Shown here one piece after another: positions 1-5,920 of a stretch of 10,904 nucleotides of DNA (position 1 is its first letter; every line of letters starts with the position of its first letter). Made by a program: the position numbers and the translations under genes. Below the pieces are notes generated by a model. The model was not told the origin of the DNA and did not search any database. It saw only the letters and a program-made list of their open reading frames with translations. Origin of the DNA: Helicobacteraceae bacterium (GTDB lineage: Bacteria > Campylobacterota > Campylobacteria > Campylobacterales > Sulfurimonadaceae); NCBI GenBank assembly GCA_027061425.1, contig JALSUN010000097.1, forward strand, positions 1 to 10,904. Reading direction: 5' to 3'.

Positions 1-148
1 GAATCTCACCTATACCAGAAGCACCCAAAGCAAAAGAGAGAGAACTTCCAAGTCCACCACTTCCTATAATGGCGATCTTTTTTCCCTGAAGTAACTGCTG
101 TGTCTCTTCGCCCCATAACTGTACTTGGCGGTGAAAATATTTCATCAT
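1..148 (-). CDS. ThiF/MoeB/HesA family E1-like adenylyltransferase, N-terminal fragment
   Basis: Only the first 49 codons are inside the window; the gene continues past position 1. The reverse complement reads MMKYFHRQVQLWGEE, then a beta-strand and glycine loop KKIAIIGSGGLGSSL at about residues 23-37. An HRQ..LWGEE lead-in followed by GxGGxG is the N-terminal signature of the ThiF/MoeB/HesA family. These ATP-binding enzymes adenylate the C-terminus of a small sulfur-carrier protein for thiamine, molybdopterin or similar sulfur transfer, in the cytoplasm. The part that would tell ThiF from MoeB or HesA (zinc cysteines, catalytic Cys) is missing, so no symbol is given. The start is supported by an AAGGAT-type ribosome site about eight bases before the first of two tandem ATGs (148 and 145). 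It diverges from the gene at 300. Confidence 0.85.
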   Translation of the reverse strand, partial: MMKYFHRQVQLWGEETQQLLQGKKIAIIGSGGLGSSLSFALGASGIGEI

Positions 149-175
149 GACTGTAATCCTTACTTTTGATAAGAC

Positions 176-181
176 AATATA
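176..181 (-). promoter_or_regulatory. Putative extended -10 box for the ThiF-like gene
   Basis: On the minus strand the bases read TGC followed by TATATT, an extended -10 element. The predicted transcription start, near 169, leaves a leader of about 20 bases with a ribosome site before the ATG at 148. No TTGACA-like -35 is evident, which is common in Campylobacterota promoters. The call rests on position and sequence only. Confidence 0.5.
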
Positions 182-264
182 GCATCCCAACTCTAAATTT
201 CAGACTAACGCTACTCTTTTACTAAGGTTTTAAAGCTTTTCAAAATAAGTTAGCTTTAGATGGC

Positions 265-270
265 TATAAT
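265..270 (+). promoter_or_regulatory. Putative -10 box (TATAAT) for the gene at 300
   Basis: A perfect TATAAT sits 29 bases before the ATG at 300, preceded by TGGC. The predicted start near 277 gives a leader of roughly 23 bases containing an AGAGAG ribosome site. There is no clear -35 hexamer. Together with the box at 176-181 it makes the 149-299 gap a divergent promoter region. Confidence 0.6.
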
Positions 271-299
271 AAGGGCAACATATTAAACAGAGAGTCACT

Positions 300-803
300 A
301 TGAGCAAAATCTTAAACTTTATCGACAACATCATCATCCCTTATGTGTTTAACAAAAATGAAGAGCCCTTACTCTTTCGTGAACTTCTAAAAGCGAACAA
401 GATGTATGATGATGGTCTCAACTTAGAGGGTAAAATTCCAGGAACACGTATCAACATCGCCAGAAACATCTACGTCTTTTTGTTTATGTGGAACATCGCC
501 CTTATCCCTTTCAGTCTTCTCTTTCACAAGGCACTTGCTAAAATAGACTGTCACCTGCTCATCATTCTCTCCGTAGTCTCTACAGGTCTCTTTTTTGCCA
601 CCTACTCCATCTTTAAATCATGGATGATCAATCGTGTTGCCCTAAAGACTATCAAAGAAGCATGGCATAACCACTACCCTCATTTTGCTTATGATAAACA
701 CCATAAGCAGGTTTCTAGACTTTATGGAAAAGCTTTAGATAAAGAGTTACCTAACAAAGAGATACAACTTTACATTTTAGATCATATGATTGAGGAAGAT
801 TAA
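300..803 (+). CDS. Hypothetical two-TM membrane protein
   Basis: I do not recognise this 167-aa protein. Two hydrophobic stretches, about residues 57-77 (with FLFMWNIALIPFSLLF) and 84-106 (with HLLIILSVVSTGLFFATY), are separated by a short Lys/Asp turn, so it looks like an inner-membrane hairpin with cytoplasmic ends. The N-terminal 55 residues are amphipathic. The C-terminal 60 residues are soluble and rich in His, Lys and aromatic residues (AWHNHYPHF at 121-129, DKHHK at 132-136). There is no signal peptide and only one Cys (84). It has a good -10 box and a ribosome site, so it is very likely a real gene. It converges on soxZ with only 17 bases between the stops, and nothing in that context indicates a function. 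Confidence 0.8.
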   Translation: MSKILNFIDNIIIPYVFNKNEEPLLFRELLKANKMYDDGLNLEGKIPGTRINIARNIYVFLFMWNIALIPFSLLFHKALAKIDCHLLIILSVVSTGLFFATYSIFKSWMINRVALKTIKEAWHNHYPHFAYDKHHKQVSRLYGKALDKELPNKEIQLYILDHMIEED

Positions 804-820
804 GGTTTTTAGAGATGCCC

Positions 821-1153
821 TTAAGCGGGTGTTATCCTTGTACTTTTTTCTGTCACTTCCTCTTTAGAGTTTATAAAACGTACCACTACACTGCCCGCTT
901 CTGTAATCTTCATAGGTAGTTTGAACCTAGGGTTAGTACTCGTTGATATCTCTAAATCCAAGCTACAAAACAGTAATCCATTAAACAAGAACTCCACTTT
1001 TTTAACATAAAACTTAGGCTTGATTTTTCCGCTATGACGATCTTTTGTAAAGCCAGAATCCATAGGATGAATAATAGCTGCTTTTAAAGTCACCACATCC
1101 CCTATTTTGTACTGAGACTCTAACACTTTAACCATGCCTCTTCTTGTCATCAT
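821..1153 (-). CDS. soxZ: SoxZ, sulfur-carrier complex subunit
   Basis: SoxZ is the cysteine-free-arm partner of SoxY in the periplasmic SoxYZ carrier, to which sulfur intermediates are bound during thiosulfate or sulfide oxidation. The 110-aa length fits the family (about 100). Family landmarks are visible: KAAIIHPMDSGFTKD at residues 24-38, matching the SoxZ HPM-[ED]-[TS]-G-x-x-KD motif, then PKFYVKKVEFLFNG at 46-59 and the ISTSTNPRFKLP strand at 69-80. There is no signal peptide, as expected for a subunit exported together with SoxY. AAGGAG lies only three bases before the first ATG (1153) but six before the second (1150), so the second may be used. It follows soxY after nine bases and is the last gene of its operon. 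Confidence 0.9.
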   Translation of the reverse strand: MMTRRGMVKVLESQYKIGDVVTLKAAIIHPMDSGFTKDRHSGKIKPKFYVKKVEFLFNGLLFCSLDLEISTSTNPRFKLPMKITEAGSVVVRFINSKEEVTEKSTRITPA

Positions 1154-1162
1154 AAACTCCTT

Positions 1163-1600
1163 TTATGCACACCCAGAGAGTGCCACATGAACCTCTTGGG
1201 ACTGTTCGTATATTTGACCTCTGTTGTTACGAACAAGAACCACAACTTTTTGAGATGTTGCAAGTTTAATGTTACAAGCAAGGTAGGCACTACCATTCAT
1301 AGGCGTCAGGTGGAATTCTACTGTTTTACAGACTGGGTTTTGTGTGGGTAAAATAGCTATTTCTGTTATGTAATCATCTTTTTTCATAGGATAATCTACT
1401 TTGATTTCAACAGGAACACTCTTTCCTGTAGGAGGTTCTTTAGCAATTTTCAAGTTTATTATCTCAGCATTTTTCTGCACCGAACCACCACTAACAAATG
1501 CCGTATACGCTACTTCAAAGCTAATCTTTCTAGCCTGCTCTTGTGCTGATAAAAGTGCTGGAAGCGTCAGCGCCAAGACTATAAACTTACGACGTTTCAT
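1163..1600 (-). CDS. soxY: SoxY-like sulfur-carrier protein with atypical C-terminus
   Basis: This 145-aa SoxY-type subunit forms, with SoxZ, the periplasmic carrier that binds sulfur on a C-terminal cysteine. The N-terminus MKRRKFIVLALTLPALLSA is a signal peptide with an RRKF pair suggestive of Tat export, with likely cleavage after residue 19. The SoxY core is seen at about 48-70 (INLKIAKEPPTGKSVPVEIK, corresponding to the family's ENG..VPVEI region) and in the strands that follow. The swinging arm is unusual: the protein ends LSGCA, with Cys144 penultimate, instead of GGCGG. Two more cysteines (91 and 109) are present. Its ATG overlaps the stop of the Rieske gene (ATGA), which implies translational coupling. 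The family call is strong from the SoxZ neighbour and the C-terminal Cys, but it is a divergent paralog. Confidence 0.85.
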   Translation of the reverse strand: MKRRKFIVLALTLPALLSAQEQARKISFEVAYTAFVSGGSVQKNAEIINLKIAKEPPTGKSVPVEIKVDYPMKKDDYITEIAILPTQNPVCKTVEFHLTPMNGSAYLACNIKLATSQKVVVLVRNNRGQIYEQSQEVHVALSGCA

Positions 1601-2313
1601 AACTGTATGACTTCTTGAGTGTAGGCACTTAAACGCATGGCTACCGCTGTTGACACCACCTCTTTTTTAGCATTACGTTTACTTCCAAACTGCTCTTTGA
1701 GTTCACGTCTAAAACTTTTGAAGAACTCATGATACTTGTCTGGACCAAGAACACCTACTGCATATAAGGTGTTGTCATCTCCAACCTCTAGAACGATAGA
1801 AGCCATAGGCTGTGGTGCCTTGCCCTTCATCACTTTACACCCATGTTCAGGATCATACACAGACGTGTGTCCATCACAGACAACATGACCTTCAAAACGT
1901 TCACCCTTTTTACGATACGTTATAAAACTATCTTTTTTATTGATATGGGTGAGCTGATGGGGGCAGATACCACTATAGGCAACGATGGTACGTCTGCTTC
2001 CAACGCCACCTTTCCAAAGGTATGCTTCACCAAACTCATCTTTAAGTGACACATCTTTAGCACTTTCATTGGGCAAATTAATCAACAGTGTTGTTGTTCC
2101 TTCATAAGGATAATTAAATACATAGTTCTCACTTGTCTCTAACATCTGCTCCGTCATAGGAGTACCTTCAGCATTAAGCAGTTGCACCCGTGCATAGCTT
2201 TTATACAGACGGCCATCATCTGCTCGTAACACTTGATTGATCATAGATGGGTTTATAGCGATCATCATACCCGTCGCGGAGACTACTTTTAAAAAACTTC
2301 TTCTTTTCATCAT
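1597..2313 (-). CDS. Tat-exported Rieske-type [2Fe-2S] protein
   Basis: The 238-aa protein starts MMKRRSFLKVV, a classic twin-arginine motif followed by a short hydrophobic stretch, so export of a folded iron-sulfur protein is expected. The cluster ligands are visible as C117-P-H119 and C146-D-G-H149, followed by TSVYD, a Gly turn and PQPMASI, the usual Rieske layout. The two extra cysteines that form the disulfide in bc1-type Rieske proteins are absent from both loops (CPHQLT and CDGH); Cys159 is the only other Cys. Residues 35-110 form an N-terminal region I cannot assign, and there is a basic C-terminal tail. It lies 15 bases after the flavoprotein gene, so it probably passes electrons for it (inference). 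AGGA is three bases from the first ATG and six from the second (2310), which may be the true start. Confidence 0.88.
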   Translation of the reverse strand: MMKRRSFLKVVSATGMMIAINPSMINQVLRADDGRLYKSYARVQLLNAEGTPMTEQMLETSENYVFNYPYEGTTTLLINLPNESAKDVSLKDEFGEAYLWKGGVGSRRTIVAYSGICPHQLTHINKKDSFITYRKKGERFEGHVVCDGHTSVYDPEHGCKVMKGKAPQPMASIVLEVGDDNTLYAVGVLGPDKYHEFFKSFRRELKEQFGSKRNAKKEVVSTAVAMRLSAYTQEVIQL

Positions 2314-2328
2314 ATATCCTTTAATCCG

Positions 2329-3690
2329 TTACGCGTTAAACATATCGCGGTACATACCTTTTGCCCACTCCATGAGACCCTTACCATTGTTTTTGCCTAC
2401 ACGTCCATCCCACTTTTCGTTGGCATAAACATCAGTAAAGCCAAAGGCCTTCTGTTTCTCATCATAGGCATATCCTGCATTGATAGAGATGGCTAAAATC
2501 GGCTCCATTGCCACGGCAGAGAAACAGATGGTCAATGGCGATTCCCAAGCGGGCATCTCTTTTTTGCCATTGATCTTTGCCGCAATCTGTTTGGCGACAT
2601 AAACACCTTCAGTATTTGCTGTGTTTCCAGATTTACTAAAGCCCATCGGTCTGGCATCACCAGTACAGTAGATCTCGGGATAACCATTCACTTCATAAGT
2701 AAAGACATTAATATCAGCCTCCATCTTGTTAAAACGACTGTCCTTTGCCACACCTGCAATTTCAAGCAGTTTGGAACCTCTCACTTTTGGATAGAAGGCA
2801 GCATCAGCAAACTCTATGATCTCCCCGAACTCTGTCTCAACCTTTTTATTATCAAGATCAAAGTTTATAATCTTACTACCCGGAAGATACTCAATGTAAT
2901 CTCCGTATAACTTTTCAAATGCAGACCTAAAGCCATCTTGTTTAATGGTGATATTAGGATTTTCGTCAAGTAGTATCACCTTACCCTCGATCCCCTCTTT
3001 TTTAAAGTAATCCGCAATTAAACAAGCTCTTTCATAGGGTGCAGGAAGACATCGATAGTTTCCACTAGGAACCGTTAAAATAAAGTTGCCCTCTTCAAAG
3101 TCAAGTACCTTGTTACGCAAGCTAATATGCTCTGAACCGGGTTTAAAGCCCGCCGGGTACTCTGTACGAAGACGGCGTTCTAAAACAGGATCACTTGTCC
3201 ACTCTGAGTAGTCATAGTCTATCCCGGGAGCCAAGACAAGATAATCATAAGCGATGTCACCATCACTGGTACTAATAATTTTCTGTGTTTTATCAACACC
3301 GACTACGGTTGCATTAAAAAATGTGTAGTTGTTTTCTCTAGAGGCTTGGAGGTAATCATGCATTAAAAATTCAAGTTTAATAGCGTCAACAACCCAGAGG
3401 TTACTCAAGGGGCAAGACATGAATTCTGTTCGCTGTTCTACTAAAATCACTTCAGCATTTGGTGCAAATTTCTTAGTGTATTTAGCAATAGAAAGGCCAG
3501 ACCAACCCCCACCCACTATCACCACTTTAGGGGCATCTGTTTCAGCAAGTTCAGCAGGTGTCCCCATACCCACACTTCCCATACTTTCGGGGTTCTCGCT
3601 TGTTGGTTCTGTTAATGAACACCCCGTAGCAGCAAGTGCCACAGCAGCAATACTTGAAAATTTCAGTAACTCTCTACGTGTTAAACTCAT
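2329..3690 (-). CDS. fccB: FccB/SoxF-like sulfide dehydrogenase flavoprotein
   Basis: This is the flavin subunit of a flavocytochrome-c-type sulfide dehydrogenase, a periplasmic FAD enzyme that oxidises sulfide through a redox-active cysteine pair. Numbered from the start used here (453 aa): Tat motif TRRELLKF (4-11) with a lipobox-like AATGC ending at Cys24; FAD-binding KVVIVGGGWSG (55-65); MSCPLSN with Cys93, placed like the Cys that binds FAD covalently in FccB; RCLPAPYERA with Cys214; YCTGDARPMGFSKSGNTAN (341-359); and LTICFSA with Cys389, the second active-site Cys. All three key cysteines are therefore kept. A start at 3711 is possible, but AGGA lies seven bases before the ATG at 3690. 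It is the first gene of an operon with Rieske, soxY and soxZ. No FccA-type cytochrome gene adjoins it. Confidence 0.88.
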   Translation of the reverse strand: MSLTRRELLKFSSIAAVALAATGCSLTEPTSENPESMGSVGMGTPAELAETDAPKVVIVGGGWSGLSIAKYTKKFAPNAEVILVEQRTEFMSCPLSNLWVVDAIKLEFLMHDYLQASRENNYTFFNATVVGVDKTQKIISTSDGDIAYDYLVLAPGIDYDYSEWTSDPVLERRLRTEYPAGFKPGSEHISLRNKVLDFEEGNFILTVPSGNYRCLPAPYERACLIADYFKKEGIEGKVILLDENPNITIKQDGFRSAFEKLYGDYIEYLPGSKIINFDLDNKKVETEFGEIIEFADAAFYPKVRGSKLLEIAGVAKDSRFNKMEADINVFTYEVNGYPEIYCTGDARPMGFSKSGNTANTEGVYVAKQIAAKINGKKEMPAWESPLTICFSAVAMEPILAISINAGYAYDEKQKAFGFTDVYANEKWDGRVGKNNGKGLMEWAKGMYRDMFNA

Positions 3691-3693
3691 GCT

Positions 3694-3702
3694 CTTTTCC
3701 TC
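3694..3702 (-). promoter_or_regulatory. Ribosome binding site that fixes the fccB start
   Basis: The minus strand reads GAGGAAAAG just upstream of the ATG at 3690, with the AGGA core seven bases from that codon. The upstream in-frame ATG at 3711 has only AT-rich sequence before it, so the shorter protein is preferred. Confidence 0.7.
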
Positions 3703-3732
3703 ATATTTCATATAGATGTTCTATCATTACTT

Positions 3733-3738
3733 CTTATA
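3733..3738 (-). promoter_or_regulatory. Weak candidate -10 box for the fccB-Rieske-soxYZ operon
   Basis: The minus strand has TATAAG preceded by GT, about 43 bases before the chosen start codon. No -35 hexamer is apparent. The 262-base gap between fccB and the next gene (3691-3952) is very AT-rich and must hold the operon promoter, but several other AT-rich hexamers could serve instead. Confidence 0.3.
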
Positions 3739-3787
3739 ACTTACGCAAAGCTTAATCCTGAAAATCTTTTACCAATTTCAATATTAT

Positions 3788-3801
3788 TTGACAATATTCA
3801 A
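3788..3801. promoter_or_regulatory. CRP/FNR-like palindrome upstream of the fccB operon
   Basis: The bases TTGACAATATTCAA form TTGA-N6-TCAA, the core spacing of CRP/FNR-family sites (TTGAT-N4-ATCAA), with one mismatch in each half. The centre is about 68 bases upstream of the start predicted from the weak -10 at 3733-3738, a position used by activators of this family. In such AT-rich DNA a chance match is quite possible. Confidence 0.28.
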
Positions 3802-3952
3802 TGTTAAAGTCACAAATAGATATTATTTTTTTTATAAAATACTATCAAAATATATGATTATTTGGGTAAGAGAAAATCTAAATAAATGGTATGAAGTCAA
3901 TATTTCACTATGGTGTTAAATATTCAAAGATAAAGTTCTACAGAAGAGAGGA

Positions 3953-5665
3953 CTACTTATCCTCAGCCAAGCGGAAACCTATCGCGATATGTTTGTAGGT
4001 AGGTATGTTACTGTTTCGGTATGCAGAGGAGAGTTTATCACCTTCATCAAGATAAGATCCTCCACGATACACTTTCATAGCATCATCATCCACCACAGCC
4101 TCTGCACCATTAGAGTTTGCATTTTTGTAGTTAGGCGTTGATGCATCTTCACACCACTCTGCAACATTTCCGATCATGTCATAAAGACCAAAAGCATTGG
4201 GTTGTAGGATCCCTCCAGTATGAACGAATCCATGGGCATTTTTAGAAACCCAAGCATATTGCGGTACACGTTTGACATCTGCTCCCCAGTAGAACTCTGT
4301 ATTAGAACCTGCTCTTGCCGCATACTCCCACTCTGCCTCTGTAGGAAGTCTGTAATGCTTGGAACTCACACTATTAAGCCACGCTATATAAGACTTAGCC
4401 TCTTTCCAACTCACATAAGCCACAGAAGCACTCTCTTCTCTTAACAACTTCTTTTTACGATATTTTTTACCCGTTGCCTTTAAGTAGGCGCTGTAAGCCT
4501 TATTGCTCACTTCAAAAGCACTCAGTTTAAATGATTTTTTGAAACGTACCTTGTGTGTAGGTTGTGCATTTTTAAATTTTTTAGAACCCATAGTAAAGAC
4601 ACCGGAAGGGATGACAACCATCTCCTCAGGTTCGAAGAACTCTACTTTTTCTACAACTTCCTCTTTTGTCTCTTCTTGGGATGACATCAAAGCCAATTTG
4701 GCTTGTAAAAGTTCAAGCTCTTTTTGTTGGTTCGCTAACTTCTCACGTTCTAATTGTAAGGCTATACTCTCCGCAGAAGCCACTTTTTTAACAGGTTTAT
4801 GCTTGGTGCGCTTTCGAGATTTCACCTTGGCGTGAATGTTATTAATATGACTAACAGCCTTCTCTTTGTATTGTGAATCTGGGTAAGCCACAAGGAAGGC
4901 TTCAAATCCTATTACTGTATTTTTAGACACGGCACGCTGCCATGCCCTATCTTCAACCGTGATCAATTTTTTAGGAAGATTAAAATAAAATGCACTTATT
5001 TTAACACTACTTTTTGCTTTGTATCGTTCCATGTAAGAAGCGACACTTTTAAAATCTACAGGCTTATTTGAGATTATTTTACTGAGGCTGGAAAAGAGTG
5101 TAGAACTTTTATGACTACCAGACCATAAGACGATCTGATTAAGACGATCGATCCTATCAAGTTCACGCTTAATACTTGAAGCACTGGTACTATTTTTATG
5201 TGTTTTGTACACATAGCCATCTACTATTGTTAAAACTGCCCGAGGAGCGTGTCCTTGAAGCTTTGTCAACATAAAGTTTAAACTCACACCTCCTAGACGA
5301 AGCTGTTTAAGGCTCTCTATGTCAGAAGCAGCAGGAATGATCCAATTTTGTTGATTAAGGGTCACTATTTTACCACTGTAGACAATCATAACAATACTGT
5401 TAGGGGTAACACTCTTGTCAAATTTACGAAACGCTTTAATCAATGAAGAGCGTTTCAAGTTATAAGCCGTAAAAGTAGTGAATTTTTTACTTTTTAAAAA
5501 CTGTTCAAACTTTTTTGTACTTTTAATATTAGGATCATTAAAATTCTCTTTATCCACACCATTTGAGATGATAAAAGCATAACGTTTTTCATGCTTCATA
5601 TCATTAAGTGTCACTGAAGAGAAAAGAGAGAGGGTTAAAAAAAGAGTTAATATTAAGATACGCAT
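3953..5665 (-). CDS. Exported pseudo-caspase / SUMF1-FGE domain protein
   Basis: The 570-aa protein starts with a Sec signal (MRILILTLFLTLSLFSS). Residues 27-230 resemble a peptidase C14 (caspase-like) fold: KRYAFIISNGVDKENF at the first strand, IVMIVYSGK at 91-99 where active members have YSGHG, and AVLTIVDGYVYK at 143-154 where they have D-x-C. The catalytic His is replaced by Lys99 and the Cys by about Gly150, so it should not be a protease. Residues 238-275 are a short helical linker, and 299-340 are a charged coiled coil. From 347 to 568 there is an SUMF1/FGE-type domain: MVVIPSGVFTMGS, YRLPTEAEWEYAARAG (438-453), GLYDMIGNVAEWCED (493-507), VYRGGSYLD (532-540) and IGFRLA. It lacks the paired cysteines of true formylglycine-generating enzymes (only Cys505 is present). 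Function is unknown; a structural or ligand-binding envelope role is possible. It appears to be monocistronic, with GGAG four bases before its ATG. Confidence 0.85.
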   Translation of the reverse strand: MRILILTLFLTLSLFSSVTLNDMKHEKRYAFIISNGVDKENFNDPNIKSTKKFEQFLKSKKFTTFTAYNLKRSSLIKAFRKFDKSVTPNSIVMIVYSGKIVTLNQQNWIIPAASDIESLKQLRLGGVSLNFMLTKLQGHAPRAVLTIVDGYVYKTHKNSTSASSIKRELDRIDRLNQIVLWSGSHKSSTLFSSLSKIISNKPVDFKSVASYMERYKAKSSVKISAFYFNLPKKLITVEDRAWQRAVSKNTVIGFEAFLVAYPDSQYKEKAVSHINNIHAKVKSRKRTKHKPVKKVASAESIALQLEREKLANQQKELELLQAKLALMSSQEETKEEVVEKVEFFEPEEMVVIPSGVFTMGSKKFKNAQPTHKVRFKKSFKLSAFEVSNKAYSAYLKATGKKYRKKKLLREESASVAYVSWKEAKSYIAWLNSVSSKHYRLPTEAEWEYAARAGSNTEFYWGADVKRVPQYAWVSKNAHGFVHTGGILQPNAFGLYDMIGNVAEWCEDASTPNYKNANSNGAEAVVDDDAMKVYRGGSYLDEGDKLSSAYRNSNIPTYKHIAIGFRLAEDK

Positions 5666-5854
5666 TGATGCTCCAAGTTGTGAAGGTTTGCATCTATTAT
5701 TGTTTGTAACGACTTAGAGTATTATTAATTTTATGAATATAACTAAAAAGTAAGTAAAGAAACATCAGTATCACTATGAAGGATAGTAGAAGAGAAATAT
5801 AGATTAATTTCACGGTAGTCAATCTATGTTTTAAAGGTTATCTAAATTAAAGTA

Positions 5855-5878
5855 GAGTACTTCCTTTTAGAAGTACTC
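5855..5878 (-). terminator. Hairpin downstream of truD, possible terminator
   Basis: A perfect 9-bp inverted repeat (GAGTACTTC and GAAGTACTC) flanks a 6-base loop, 42 bases past the truD stop. On the minus strand it is followed by TACTTTAATTT, only moderately T-rich, and the stem is not GC-rich, so termination is plausible but not certain. The rest of the 5666-5920 gap is AT-rich. It should hold the promoter of the gene at 5665, but I see no convincing box. Confidence 0.4.
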
Positions 5879-5920
5879 ACAGTGGAAAAGAGGTATTATC
5901 GTTGAATTAAGAACATCTCT

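Noticed and set aside
804..840. Terminator between the convergent gene at 300 and soxZ
   Set aside because: The only pairing is a three-base CCC/GGG around TTAAGC with no T run in the right place, too weak to call.
3419..3715. Plus-strand open frame of 98 codons
   Set aside because: It lies entirely opposite the fccB coding region and its product has no coherent features; it is a shadow of the conserved gene.
3788..3793. TTGACA on the plus strand as a -35 promoter element
   Set aside because: It would drive transcription into the 3' end of a minus-strand gene, with no plus-strand gene downstream; its bases are better explained as part of the palindrome.
3712..3952. Small RNA or hidden gene in the AT-rich gap
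   Set aside because: No GC-rich stem, terminator or credible short coding frame could be made out; only regulatory candidates are reported.
4503..4835. Plus-strand open frame of 110 codons
   Set aside because: It is antisense to the coiled-coil and FGE part of the pseudo-caspase gene; its composition is the complement of that Lys/Glu-rich region.
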